NCBI RefSeq assembly: GCF_008831285.2
Contig: NC_045144.1
Coordinates: 5,140,268 to 5,204,267 of the forward strand
Direction: 5' to 3'
DNA length: 64,000 bases
Source: Nymphaea colorata
Lineage: Eukaryota; Streptophyta; Magnoliopsida; Nymphaeales; Nymphaeaceae
How positions within the stretch are numbered: position 1 is the first letter of the stretch; each line of letters starts with the position of its first letter. Below are positions 11,590 to 22,749 of this stretch, piece by piece. The notes beneath the pieces are model-generated. The model was not told the origin of the DNA, searched no databases, and saw only the letters and a program-made list of their open reading frames with translations. The position numbers and the translations under genes are program-made.

Positions 11590-11752
11590 CGTGTAGATGA
11601 TCGTCAAAAGGTTAACATCCCAACGAAGCTCCCATCCAGATGGATCCCGATCTGTGATAGGGGCAACACATGTAGATTGAATGGCTGCAAACAGGTTCAA
11701 GAGGGCTGAACTCGAGTAAGGGTGCGGATATCTCTTGCTTATCTTAGCCTGC
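11590..11752 (-). pseudogene. WAT1-related (EamA/nodulin MtN21) transporter exon fragment
   Basis: Minus strand reads KRYPHPYSSSALLNLFAAIQ, then STCVAPITDRDPSGWELRWD and VNLLTIIY, the pattern of the sixth/seventh membrane-segment exon of plant WAT1-related drug/metabolite transporters (typically YP..YSSTAL....AIQS....ERD.S.WKLGWDI.LLT..Y). A splice acceptor (CTACGCAG) precedes it. No neighbouring exons are found here, so it is an isolated fragment. A paralogous exon occurs at 62950-63092. Confidence 0.75.
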
Positions 11753-13388
11753 GTAGAAAACCTATCACATAAATTGAGAAAGGAAAACACAAGAATTGGA
11801 AATTGGTTAAAAATTTTGAAAAATGATATTTCGGCCCCTGAAATTCTACAAATCAAACCTACAGCGGCTGCACCAACCTCGACTCCAGGGATCAAAATTG
11901 CACTAAATATGGTTAACAAATTACATTTGAATATTGTACACTATATACAGAGCCTTCATCGCCTCAGTGCAGCAGCCTGTCCACCCGACAGAGCGCACTA
12001 ATCCTTCAATGGCATGAGACCAACCAGGCAAAGACCAAAACGCGAGGTATCTCCAGCAGTCAGCCTTCATTTGGACATGAAATTAGTTAATGGAAAATTA
12101 ATCACCATCAGACAAGTATACAAGGGCAGCAGGATTTGAAGCCGATGGATAGGATGGCACTGGCATTACAGGTCTCAGATTCAGGCTTGTGCATGGCATC
12201 TGGAGTTCTCCAACACTTGGAAGGGGCACAAAGGAAGGTCCACTACCGTCATTTGATATTGGGTGTGTGTGATGAGCTGCAGAACCATATGGACCATTTA
12301 CAGATTGCTGGAATGGTGCTAGGGTGGAAATATTTCCTACAGCAAAAGAATAAGAGCTTGCCATTTTAGTCATTTATTGAACACCTTCAGTTTAATTTTT
12401 TTAATTTTAGATATGAACAAACACGGCAATAGAATGCATAAACCTGACCACATATTTAGAGTAAAGAAAACAGATCAAAAGTTTTCTAATGACCTGCCAG
12501 CACCATCGCTAAAAAGTTATTCACTAATAGCTCTTCAACTTCGTTGGTGAAACTTTCTTTTTATTGACGGGTCATTTTCATACCGTCAGTAAACCTCATG
12601 TTCTTGTAGTGGTATATTTGTCATTTTGCCTGGTAGGTTGAATTGGGATTCAGATACCAGCAGTTAATTAGGAGTAACATGCATTGGGAACTAGGAGGTG
12701 GGACAGAACTGGTTTGATACATTAAGCCATGGGAATACGTTTTAAATGGTGATCGGGTTAAGTATACTTATTACTGGTGACCTAAACCCCCAAAATACCA
12801 CTTAACAAGAAAAAGTGGAATCTCTCTCTATATGAACAAAAAAGTAAATATGATCAGACGAAATCGATGTATGGGGCTCGAGAGCGCTCGAGCAAAAAAA
12901 AGGGGAGAACACTCTCCGTAAGAATAAAAATTACAAGGGAATTAACACAAGGCCTTTGACCGAGTTCTTGTATGATTTGTTGTTAATCAAAAAAAAAAAA
13001 GGAATACATTTACTATAACCAATGTTTTTAATAAGGCTACATAAGTTTTATTTTTTTAAGAAAAAAATTACAAACTATTTTAGTTTCTTTATGCAAACAT
13101 ATATATCCTGATAAAATCATGTTGTTTTAGAAAGAAAAATGAAAATTCCTTAGAACGAGAGAGGGTAACTAGAGTACAAAAATGTTGTAATTCCGTTCCC
13201 ATTATTGTTGTTGTTATTCCTGAGAACAGAATCTTACTGTTGGCCTGTATTAGTTAACTAGGACTTGAAGAAATAGCACTCTGGTGTTTCTCCTTATGCG
13301 GGCATCTAAATTCTTACCCACCTCGGTGAAAAGCAATGAATGGATGAAAGGAGTGAGAAAGTGTGCATTGAGTAGGTGAGGAATTAAA
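11753..13388. other. Degraded intergenic DNA, no recognised gene
   Basis: A minus-strand open frame at 12098-12373 (91 codons, Ser/Pro-rich, ending in VYLSDGD) is not assignable to a family; its plus-strand overlap is equally open, so it may be chance. A CACTA-type terminus is at 12601-12611. The remainder is AT-rich with homopolymer runs. Confidence 0.45.
12601..12611 (-). mobile_element. CACTA (En/Spm)-type terminus
   Basis: Plus-strand TTCTTGTAGTG is the inverse of CACTACAAGAA, the standard terminal motif of plant CACTA elements. The inward sequence has a short dispersed repeat (GACGGGTCA and TACCGTCAG). The partner terminus was not found, so only a right end can be claimed. Confidence 0.45.
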
Positions 13389-13591
13389 CAGGGGCGGAGC
13401 CAAGGGGGGCCCTCATGGGCCTTGACCCCACCTCAAAAAAAAAAAAAAAGATTTACATATAAAATTTTACTTGTCGTATATTAAAATTTTGAAAAAACGA
13501 TATTTCAGCCCGTGTAAAGAGAAAATGAGTTAAATCCAGTGGTGGAGAGAGAAAAATCACTCGTATAGAAATACTCATATGTAAAGCACCA

Positions 13592-13623
<32 letters not shown>

Positions 13624-13674
13624 GTCCTTTCAAAACAAAAAAGTAATTTAAGTTGACAAGTGATTCCGCCACGT
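13389..13674. mobile_element. hAT-like MITE remnant
   Basis: Begins CAGGGGCGGAGCCAAGG, a terminal motif common to plant hAT elements, and ends near ATTCCGCCAC, a decayed inverse of it. The interior has an A-run, (TA)n and no coding capacity. No clear 8-bp target duplication is visible, so the right boundary is uncertain. Confidence 0.45.
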
Positions 13675-13789
13675 TTAAACCGGAGAATGGTGAAAAATCA
13701 ATTCAATTTATAAACCAATGTATTAGCTCCAGGTGTCATACGTTATTTCTTTTTAATATTATTCTTAAATGATTTTGAAGGCTTTGTTA

Positions 13790-14060
13790 CTAGAGGTGGG
13801 CATCGGGTCGGGCCGGGTCGAGCCCGACAACCCAAAATTCGGGCCTGTTCCCGTGTGTGGCCCGGGCATGATATTCAGGTAGAGGGTCTGGGCCGGTCCT
13901 GACTGGCCCATCTCGGTTATAATAAAAAAAAATTATAAAATATTTTTTGAATAAAAATTGTATTTTAAATAATAAATATATATTATTAAATTAAAAATGT
14001 ATGTTTTTAATATTATGGATCTAGCCCCATCGGCCTGAACCAGGCCTGCCCATCGGGCCT
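13790..14060. mobile_element. GC-ended, AT-cored MITE-like repeat
   Basis: The left part is TAGAGGTGGGCATCGGGTC followed by GGGCC words; the right end carries GCCTGCCCATCGGGCC, an inverse of the left end. The centre is almost pure A/T. This resembles the abundant plant hAT-type non-autonomous repeats with GGGC-rich ends. There is no open frame. Confidence 0.45.
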
Positions 14061-14943
14061 CATTCTTACTTCAGCACCAATGGGTTTGTGTGGGCAGTTG
14101 CCCACAGAGGCCAATTTGTGGCGTCCCGCCTGTCCCTTGCACTTAATCCGAATTTCATATGAAATGGAGTAAGAAAGCAAGACTTTGTCTCACTTACCAT
14201 TGTCAAAGAGAGATCACACGCTGAAACAAATTTAGTGTTCGAGCACCTGAAAGTGCACAAAAAGTGCACAAAAAAAATCCTATGCACAGAAAGTGCAGAA
14301 AAAGTGCATGGAAATTAATAAGGCTCTCTTCTCCTTTTTTTTAGCTAGCAAATTAGAGTTAGGCAGAACCCCCCAATTTATACCAACATGGCGGCACCCA
14401 TTGCAATAAGAATTGGTCCAAATCAGCATGAATTGGCGAAGAAAACTCAATCAGATGCAAGGGTCAAGTCCAAGAGTCCAAAAAATCCACCAATTTTTTT
14501 GTAGAATGGCCTGAGTTGAGAGTCAATCAGCCAATCCAGAAAGAATCACCCATCATTTAGCCCAACTCCATAGATGCACTTACAACAGAAATTATAGTTG
14601 TAAGTTATTACGAAAGAAGTAATACAAACATCAAATCATCCCATATCTTATAGAACATAAATGCCAGAATCCAGTGATGCTATTAACAACATGTTCTAGC
14701 ACTCCAATTATCATCAATTTTTGAATAACATGTAAAGAAAAACCAGCACTACCCCATGAGGAAAACTCAACTACAAAACATGTAAAAGCTACCTTAAGCC
14801 ATCTGCAGTACCATAAGCAACGCTAGAAACTAGAAACACGGAGTTACTTTTAGTAAAAACAAAAAAATGTACAAAAGTCAATTTTTGCAGACCACTAGTG
14901 CACATTGCATGGCCAATATAACACCATTGCACATCTAGTGTAA

Positions 14944-14954
14944 TTTTTGTAGTG
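14944..14954 (-). mobile_element. CACTA-type terminus (second)
   Basis: Plus-strand TTTTTGTAGTG is the inverse of CACTACAAAAA, preceded by repeated GCACAT/TAGTG words. A possible decayed partner (ACTACAAAACA) lies near 14770, which would make a non-autonomous element of under 200 bp. Weak. Confidence 0.35.
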
Positions 14955-15169
14955 GTAAAGGAGAGAAATAAAGAAAGGATGACGTATACGCTTTGAAGAT
15001 GGAGGACCTCCTCCGCCTCTCTTTCTCTCTCTCTCTCTCAATCTCTTAGCAACAATGCATCACAAAAATAGTTTTTCTTTTTCCGTCCTTTTTTCCATTT
15101 TTTTGCTCATACAATACCACACAGACATATCACAACAGTTCCCTTGGAGAAGTCTTGAGAGAAAGGTGC

Positions 15170-15450
15170 CCTTGGAGCATGATTCCAGTCTGACTTGAAG
15201 AATAGAGTTCAATTCCCTGAAGCGCACTCTCTTGGCATGATCAGATAGGGATCTGTTGAGACTTTAAGTTGTAGGACGATGCAGAAGACAAGTAAGCGGC
15301 TTTTTCCAGGCATTCACATTGTCCATGAGCTTTTTATTTTCCTTGGATTGTCTTCTTCCCTTCTCCTTCATTAGCTGAACCAACAGCAGGAAGTGTGGAC
15401 ATGAGAGAAAAACCCAATTTTTGATCCTAACAAGGGAACCCTCCATGGGC
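15170..15450 (-). pseudogene. Possible MADS-box K-domain / C-terminal remnant
   Basis: The minus strand has a splice-acceptor-like TTGGTTCAG followed by LMKEKGRRQSKENKKLMDNV, resembling the K-box repeat of SVP-type MADS proteins. Further on, ILQVRLESCSKG vaguely matches the conserved LRLGLPCSK tail. The two matches are short and the intervening DNA is not coding. It could be coincidence. Confidence 0.2.
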
Positions 15451-16979
15451 TCTTCCCATATTCTGAAAGAGAGATGCCTATAGTTTTTTAATGCATTTGA
15501 CAGAAAGACAGAACACCAAGCTCATTAAGCAAACGTGTGCACCAGCATGGTATTATTTAGGGAAATAAAAGGTGTGGAGCTCGTGAGCGTTTAACTTCTA
15601 TTTCCTAAATGATCATGTTCAGTACCACCATGTTGGAGCTGGAGTGTTTACCTTCTTAATGAGCTTGGTGTTGGGCCTGTTTAGGTTCAAACATTATACC
15701 AAGACTGATAAAACAACATCTATCTTTTGGAATATGGGAAAAGCCCATTGTTAGGATTTTTGATCTTTTGTCATGTCTTTCTCTCCTTGCACACTTTTTT
15801 TTTCTAATATGGATACTGATGAACATGGACCCCGTTATGATTCCCATCTGAATTGAAGAATTGTCATCTCTTTAGTATCTCTGTAGTTTATGGTCCACCT
15901 TTAAGCTCAAAACAAATCTTACTAGACGAAAGTCTTACGGTGATCACAACAAAAGACAACTGCCCTAGGGAAATATGCAGGTGCCATTTCAACAGAGGGA
16001 AATGGCATTTAGGTTTTGACAACCATATCAGATGTTGGACATGAGACGTTCACGTTGAAGGCAGTCAAGAGTGCAAAACCTCAGCAAACAAACCTCAGTC
16101 TATATGTACCTAACCCCAGTGTGTCTATATCCCAGGAAAAAAAACACAGCAAGAAAAAAACAAACAAACAAACAAAAGAAAAGGCTCATTGGAGACTAAT
16201 ATAAAAGCTGGCATAAATGAGAAATATCAAAGAAAGAAAACTCTTCACCATCAACTGCCTGCCAACAAACCTAGCAGAGGAGCCAGATACTTCTATCCAA
16301 GTCTTTCAGAACAGTGAAAATGCTGATAGCGTAAAAACAATAAAGAAAAGAACATGGAATGTATTGGCTGCCATATCTGCCAGGCTGCAATGCATCTTCA
16401 AGTTATTAGATTTGAATAATATTGCTTGGAAAAGCATAGGTAAAACAGCACTGAAACACATCATTTAAATGCATGGAAATGGATAAACAAAATAATCTTC
16501 TTGATGGTGCAGTAAGTGGTAAGCAATACCACCAACAGGAATAAACTGACCACCTAAATATTGAGATCCCTTCCATTTCCCAAGCAATTTCTCTTTTACC
16601 CAAAATATTTAATGAGTATTAAAATCTACCTCAAGCCGATGCTATCAAGCTTCTTGAAGGGACCTCTTAACATCCCTAGGATATGAACATAGAGGTTGGA
16701 ATCTCGCATGTGCAAAAGACAAAAGATTTTCACATTTGATACTTGAGATTTTGGCCCCCATAACTCTATAATTCTTGATAGGTATCCTTTCTTTTATTCT
16801 TTTTTTTTAGCACTTACGAGGTTTGCTTGGAGGAATTAAAAGGGGGAGGAATCTCTAAAAGGAAATCACTGTGAGATAAACAATCAAATGATTATAAAAA
16901 ATAAAATCCCACAAAGAAGCATATCAAAAACACAAAAAAAAGCACGTAGGCCTGGTTACAAGGGATATGGCATGGCAAG

Positions 16980-17591
16980 CACAAAAACATGACATCATGG
17001 AATATCAGTCATGAGAGTTCCACGTTCAGGTCCAAGTTCAATAAGGTTCACTTTCTCTGATTGCCCATCTGTTCCCAAAGGCATACACTCCATATGCCAA
17101 TCATCTACATTAGGAGTACCACTAATAAGTTCTAACTTCTAACATGCCAAAACCAGGGCACCAATCCATCAAGTCTCTTGGTAGGACAAAACCATAATCA
17201 CATATACAATTTCTAACATTTGCAATCAATATATCACATTCCATGTTTTAATTACAAAAAATGGGGAAAAAAATTTGGAGGCAACAATATCACTAATGAT
17301 TCCCATTTCACCCAGAACAACGAAGACAAAACCTTTCCCATATATATATATATATATGGTTTGTTTGATAAAGGGAAAGGTTTTGTCTTGGTCTATTCCA
17401 ATTGCTTTGGATCTAACTAAACCCATTTACATTCCAAGCACTTACCTGGGTGTCGAAGTCATGTTTGGAAGATTTGACATCAGCGGCACGCATTAGTAGG
17501 TACAAGCACCTCACCCATGGTTGCACCCATTATCTTCTCCATAAATACTGCACCCACCATGTCATGAACTACTCATGAATATACACATATC

Positions 17592-17622
<31 letters not shown>

Positions 17623-18517
17623 GAGAGAGATGTTGCTCTCATTACTCTTGCTGGAAACCCAGTGCAGCCGGTGATTAAGATGCTCTAAACTATGAGCAAT
17701 GTTGTTCAGAGTAGCCATTGGTATCTCATATTGAATGAGTAATAGAGCTTTCTCCTGCTCTCACACTGTGTGTCCCTCTGCAACCTGTAACAGAAAAGAC
17801 AGAGAAGGCCAGTTCACTATATTGCTGGTTCAGCTTCGTGATCGAACGTACCTCTCTATTTACAGCTGCAGATGCTTCTTCGTTGTTTGCCCAAGCAATT
17901 CAAGTGAAATACACTCATGTCCACGTCAAGCAAACACTTTTGGAAACACATTTGATGGGGTCTATGCATGTTAAGGTGGCCGCATCTGGCACCTTTCCCT
18001 GTGGCCACAATTCCCTTATCATCACGCTAGGGAGCATTTCATCTAGAAAACCATCATGGTGTTGCTTACATTAGCTAATGCTCCTATGGAAATTCTTTTG
18101 AGTGAAACAGTGGGAAAGTCAAGTCGCCATGAAAGGGGCCTCTCTCAACTAAGAAGCAAGATCCAAAGCCACTCATTTTCTTTTAAATAAATGAATATGG
18201 GCAAAGAAAGTCCAATTGACATCCAACTAAAAACCTGCCCCCTTTTTCCTCAATGAAGTCTGAAACCTAAGAATGTCACACATTATTATAATACAGCGAC
18301 ACACAAGAGCACCACTAGCATTACATTTACAAGTCAGACAAAACTTGAGAAATAATTTAAAATGAAAAAAGAAAGACTAATTTGCAGTTCTTTCATCTTT
18401 ACTTCCCTAACCTTTCTCTTAACTATCATTAAACCAAAAGAATGAAATACACAATAAAATAACAAAAGAATGAAAAAGAAACATATTAGCGACACACACA
18501 CACACCTGTGCAACCAT
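16980..18517. repeat. Duplicated segment, copy 1, left part (A1)
   Basis: Colinear with 29040-30489: shared landmarks are the start near GGAATATCAGTCATGAGAG, a FAR exon, a GA microsatellite (17590-17630), the segment around 17735-18070 and the AATAAAATAAC target of G2. It ends where the Copia element begins. Apart from the FAR exon I recognise no gene. Minus-strand text at about 17700-18060 looks partly exon-like but I could not assign it. Confidence 0.9.
17440..17560 (-). pseudogene. Fatty acyl-CoA reductase (FAR) exon fragment, copy 1
   Basis: Paralogue of the exon at 29510-29625. The minus strand gives MVGAVFMEKI, then a 2-bp deletion breaks the frame, after which YLLMRAADVKSSKHDFDTQ resumes and meets a GTAAG splice donor. 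FAR proteins carry FLAKVLVEKILR...V..LYLLLRA.D..SA near the N-terminal NAD(P)-binding fold. Only this exon is visible. Non-functional. Confidence 0.65.
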
Positions 18518-18718
18518 ATCCTCTATATATATATATATCTATGTGCATGTACATTACATATATTAGTGTGCTAATATATGTCTTACATATATAGATATGT
18601 GTATATTTTAGGGTACCTATGTCATACTTGTAATTTTTCATTTTCTTTTACGTATTTTTCTATTTCTTTTTACACCTTTATTATTAGTTAAGAGAGGAAC
18701 TAGCTGTTGGGCCTCTCT

Positions 18719-18744
18719 CCAACGGCTAGAATTCTAGCCGTTGG
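18719..18744. promoter_or_regulatory. Perfect 26-bp palindrome upstream of LTR TATA box
   Basis: Half-site CCAACGGCTAGAA followed by its exact inverse, nested in outer arms CTGTTGGGCC / GGCCCAACAG. It lies about 50 bp upstream of TATAAATA. The 3' LTR keeps a perfect palindrome with a paired change. It may be a dimeric protein-binding site or a cruciform; function is inferred only from position. Confidence 0.6.
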
Positions 18745-18792
18745 AAATGGCCCAACAGCCATTTCCTCTCCTCCTCTCTTCTTCCCTTGTAT

Positions 18793-18800
18793 TATAAATA
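18793..18800 (+). promoter_or_regulatory. TATA box of Copia LTR
   Basis: TATAAATA with GC/CT-rich upstream sequence, about 200 bp before the LTR end; the same box is at 23709-23716 in the 3' LTR. Confidence 0.6.
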
Positions 18801-18991
18801 AGGGACTGTTGTCCCCTTTTAATGTATGGCTTGTTAAGCCACATCTTGTAGTTTTTGCCTTGTTTGGCTGAAGATCCATATATTTTCTTTATCCTCTTGT
18901 TAAAGGACTCTTGTGTATTGCCTTGTTGAGCTAGTGGGAGATTCAAGAGTGATATTCTTGAAGTATTTGCCTAATTTGGGCCTGATTTACA

Positions 18992-19003
18992 TGGTATCAG
19001 AGC
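18992..19003 (+). promoter_or_regulatory. Primer-binding site (initiator tRNA-Met type)
   Basis: TGGTATCAGAGC begins immediately after the LTR's CA end. This is the standard plant Copia primer-binding sequence complementary to the 3' end of initiator methionine tRNA. Confidence 0.9.
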
Positions 19004-19319
19004 CAGGTTTTTGGCTCTTTGTCTTGCTGCCATTCAAGATTGAAGGTTCAGTTTTTACTCCCACGTTGGAGCTGTGAAGCACTCCAAGTGTTCGAGATAT
19101 TGCTTGCTGCTGTTTTTCACAAGAATAAGAGTGTTTTTGCTGGCTTCTTTTTGGTGATTTCTTGACAGAATTTAGCTCTCTTGGTGGTGAGCTCGTGGCT
19201 GTTGGAAGGGTGACTGGTTTCTATTGTTGCTGAGTTTTTATCCTTGCCGTGGACTTCTTTTCACGTGGCTGCCATCTTCTTCATAACTTGTAAGTGGATC
19301 TACCTTGTTGATTGTGCCC

Positions 19320-20330
19320 ATGGATGACAAAGTCTCTTCTCTTCCATTTCCCAAACTCTCATCAACAAATTACATACAATGGGCTAGAACTATGGAACAC
19401 TTTATTCGTAGTAAAAGCCTTTGGGGACTAGTTGGTGGGACAAAACTTGAACCACAACTAGTCCTTACGAAAGTTGTTGATGGAAGGGCTATGGAATTGG
19501 ATTCAACCAAAAAAGAAAAGGTAATGACTGAATACAACAAGAAATGGGAAGAATGGAGTGTTGGTCATCACAAAATCATTACTTGGATCTTGACTTGTAT
19601 TGACAATGCTACTAGCGGGCAAATCTCTAAATTAAATTCTGCCCTAGAAGCTTGGGAATATCTAAAGAAAACTCATACCATGAGAGATGTTGCTTATATG
19701 CATCATGTTCAACTCAAAATTTACAATCTTCAACAAGGAGATTGACCTATTAAAGATTATGAGGCTGAAATGGATCAATTGTATGATGAATTGAGTATTT
19801 TTGAACCACATTGGACACAAGATCTTATTCTTAGAGAAAAGCAAATACAACATGACAAGTTTTACAAGTTTATCATAGGTCTTAGACCAGAATTTGATGG
19901 TGTCAAAACCGCTTTACTTCATCGTTCTAAAACACCATCTATGAATGAGACTATTGCGGAGCTTCAAATGGAGGAAAATCGTCTTTGTCTTGATAAAGAG
20001 AAAGTCAACAATGTGCTTGCCACATCTAGGCCGGGGGCCCATTTGAGACCTTATAGACCTCCTCACTTCAATCGTACAAATGAAGGAGCAAGAAGAAAAG
20101 TTATTTGCTATCATTGTCAAGAAGAAGGACATACCAAGCCAAGATGTCCAAAACTTAGAACTTTTGACAAAAGAAGCAATGTTGCGGCTCCAATTCAAGA
20201 AGAAAGAAAAGAAGCAAGCTCATTCCAACTTGATCAACTCATAAGTGCTCTCCAACCGTTTCTAAAGGGAGGAGGCACACCTTCAACTTTGGGAGCTACC
20301 GTGGCATCTACTTCTTCAAGTAAGTATTCT
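19320..20330 (+). pseudogene. Copia gag with CCHC knuckle, one stop
   Basis: Start chosen at MDDKVSSLPFPKLSSTNY, the usual Copia gag opening (FxGxNYxxW-like: NYIQWARTMEHF). The UBN2-type capsid region continues to SALEAWEYLKKTHTMRD. A TGA at 19744-19746 interrupts it, after which the frame continues (DYEAEMDQLYDEL, GLRPEFDGVKTALL). The nucleocapsid knuckle CYHCQEEGHTKPRCP (C-x2-C-x4-H-x4-C) is intact. It would package the RNA into particles. Confidence 0.9.
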
Positions 20331-20676
20331 TGGATTATTTATTCGGGTGCATTTTTCATATGACACCTTGTGGATCCCTTCTCACCGAATGCACTAAAAA
20401 TGATTCTTATTTCTTGAAATTGATTTTATTGGAAATCTTGACCTAGATTTTGGATCTAAAACTTTAATAGCCGACCTTGGTTTTGTTATAATCTTCTCAC
20501 AATCCAAATGTTTGATACAGGACCGAGTATCCAAGAAGACGATTGGGGAAGGTTTTACAACAAAAGATCTCTACTACATAGACTTTTTGAACCTTTCAAG
20601 ACCATCTTGCAATATCTCCAAAGAATGTGACATTCAACCTTGACATCAAAGACTTGGACATACCAATATAGAAAAA
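20325..20676 (+). pseudogene. Copia protease, catalytic Asp replaced
   Basis: After gag the frame gives WIIYSGAFFI then a stop. Copia proteases read W..DSGA at this place, so the catalytic Asp has become Tyr (GAT to TAT). The rest of the domain up to the pre-integrase zinc finger is broken by stops and frame changes. Confidence 0.75.
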
Positions 20677-21942
20677 ATGTCTCATCTTCCTTTCATGGAG
20701 AATTTTTGTCAAAAGAACTTTTGTTGTAATTATTGTATCAAAGCTAAAATGAAAGCCTTACCTTTTGATAATAGAAACTTTATTGCCCAAAAATCTTTTG
20801 ATTTAGTGCATTCGGATGTGTGGGGGGCCGCTCCTATTATGTCGAAAGGAGGATTATTGTACTATGTGATTTTTATTGATGATTATTTTAGGCATACTTG
20901 GGTTTACTTTCTCAAACACAAATCGGAGGTTTTCATAAACTTTAAGAATTTCTACAATATGACCTATACCCAATTTGGCTCAAACATCAAAGTCTTTAGA
21001 AGTGATTCGGGAGGAAAATTTATGTCAAATAAATTTTAAAAATTTCTAAAAAAAAAAGGCATTGTTCATCAAAGATCTTGTCCTAACACTCCACAACAAA
21101 ACGGAGTGGCCGAGCGTAAACATAGGCACATTATTGAAACTACTAGAGCCCTTCTTTTATCTAAAAATGTTTCCAAAAATTTTTGGGCTGAGGCTGTTTT
21201 GACTTCAACCTATTTAATTAATAGAATGCCTACCAAACTTTTGAGACATATTTCTCCTTTTGAAAAACTTCATCATGTTAAACCTAATTACAATAGACTT
21301 AAAGTCTTTGGTTGCAAATGTTTTGTGTTAAGTGACAAAGATGACAAGCTTTCTTCCAAAGCCATTTCTTGTGTTTTTATTGGGTATTCCAAAACTCAAA
21401 AGGGTTATAGATGTTATGATATTGAAAGAGATAAAGTTTATGTTTCTAGAAATGTGATCTTTCTAGAAGATGAAGATGGTTTCAAAGATGAACCCAAGAA
21501 ACTAGAAGATTATACTTTTCTTTGGACTAATGATATTGATGATGATGATGATATTGATCATAATGAACCCGATAAAGTTGTAGAAGTGCCAATTGAAGAA
21601 GTCAACAATGACAATTCTACTCATTTGATTCATCCAAAAAAGATCTTAGTTTATAGAAGAAGAGATCCCCAAAATCAAGAAACTAATCAATCTCTCCCTA
21701 GGAGATCCCAAAGGCACACTAGACATCCTCAAAGATTTATCTCTTATGAGTCTTTTTCCCCAAAATTTCGAGCTTGTCTTATGGCACATCATTCTTTTTA
21801 TGAGTCATCTTCTTACCTTGAAGCTAAGGAAGATCCCAATTGGATTGAAGCCATGAATCTTGAACTTAAAGCTCTTGAAAGCAATGAGACTTGGGATATT
21901 GTGCCTCTACCAACAGGGAAAAAGACTATTGGATGTAGATAG
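20640..21942 (+). pseudogene. Copia integrase
   Basis: The GAG-pre-integrase zinc finger (HQRLGHTNIEKM, then CCNYCIKAK) precedes the rve core: FDLVHSDVWG (first Asp), KVFRSDSGGKF (second Asp) and TPQQNGVAERKHRHI (Glu). The C-terminal part has LKVFGCKCFV, CVFIGYSKTQKGYRCYD and an acidic stretch of Asp repeats. A stop at 21037-21039 falls between the second Asp and the Glu and another at 21940-21942 ends the frame before RT. All three catalytic residues are still readable. Confidence 0.92.
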
Positions 21943-22749
21943 ATCTATAAAATCAAAACTAGAAGTGATGGAACCTTAGAAAGATACAAGGCCAGACTTG
22001 TTGCCAAGGGATATGCTCAAGAATATGGGATTGATTATGAAGAAACCTTTGCTCTTATTGCTCGCATGACTGTTAGAACTCTTATTGCCATTGCTTCTGT
22101 TAAACATTGGACTATTTTTCAAATGGATGTTAAAAATGCTTTCTTAAATGGTCACCTACAGGAAGAAGTTTTCATGAGTGCTCCCTCTGGTTTTGATCTA
22201 CCTCAAAACAAAGTTTTACTTCTTAAGAAAGCCCTTTATGGTTTAAAACAAGCTCCCAAGGCCTGGTTTGATAAGTTTAGTAGTGTCATGTTCAATCAAG
22301 GTTTTCAATCTTGCTACTCTGACACTGCCATGTTTGTAAAAACCACCTCCGTATGTGTAATTGTTTTATTATTGTATGTTGATGATATGGTTATTACTGG
22401 AAGTGATGATAAAGGGATTATAGAGGTAAAAGATTTTTTTAACAAATGCTTTCAGATGACTGATTTGGGAAGACTAACTTATTTTCTTGGAATTGAAGTT
22501 GCTTATAGCAAACAGGGTTATCTTCTTTCTCAAATGAAGTTTGCCAGTGAATTAGTTGACAGAACAAGTATCTCAGATGACAAAGTTGTGGATACTCCAG
22601 AAGTACTGGGAGTAAAAATGAAAATTGATGATGGAGAGATATTGGAGAATCCCACTACTTTTCGACAAATAGTTGGCGCTCTCTCGTATCTTTCCATCAC
22701 CAGACCTGACATTGCTCATGCTGTGCATGTGATAAGCCAATTTCAATAA
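21943..22749 (+). pseudogene. Copia reverse transcriptase
   Basis: Begins in VYKIKTRSDGTLERYKARLV, VAKGYAQEYGIDYEETFA. The core has FQMDVKNAFLNGHLQEEV, KALYGLKQAPKAWFDK and the catalytic LLLYVDDMVITGSD, then GRLTYFLGIEV and GALSYLSITRPDIAHAV. TAA at 22747-22749 ends the frame before RNase H. The catalytic YVDD box is intact. Confidence 0.95.

Larger units (their letters stand above)
14061..16979. other. Intergenic DNA, largely featureless
   Basis: Contains a possible CACTA terminus (14944-14954), a CT tract at about 15020-15040, a doubtful MADS-like exon (15170-15450) and short chance ORFs. I see no supported gene, RNA gene or regulatory structure elsewhere in this stretch. Confidence 0.5.
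18518..18991 (+). repeat. Copia 5' LTR (left end truncated)
   Basis: Matches 23333-23907 but lacks the first ~17 bases (TGTTAGAATGTATGTAT) and has only one copy of an 83-bp unit that is doubled in the 3' LTR. Ends in TTTACA directly before the primer site. Contains a palindrome (18719-18744) and the TATA box TATAAATA (18793-18800). Confidence 0.92.

Noticed and set aside
12098-12373. 91-codon minus-strand ORF as a host gene exon
   Set aside because: No family recognised, and the opposite strand is equally open; kept only as a note in the intergenic entry.
17700-18070. Possible further exon of a gene upstream of FAR (minus strand, also 29733-30110)
   Set aside because: Some exon-like text (GKVPDAATLTC) but no family match I trust, and stops differ between copies.
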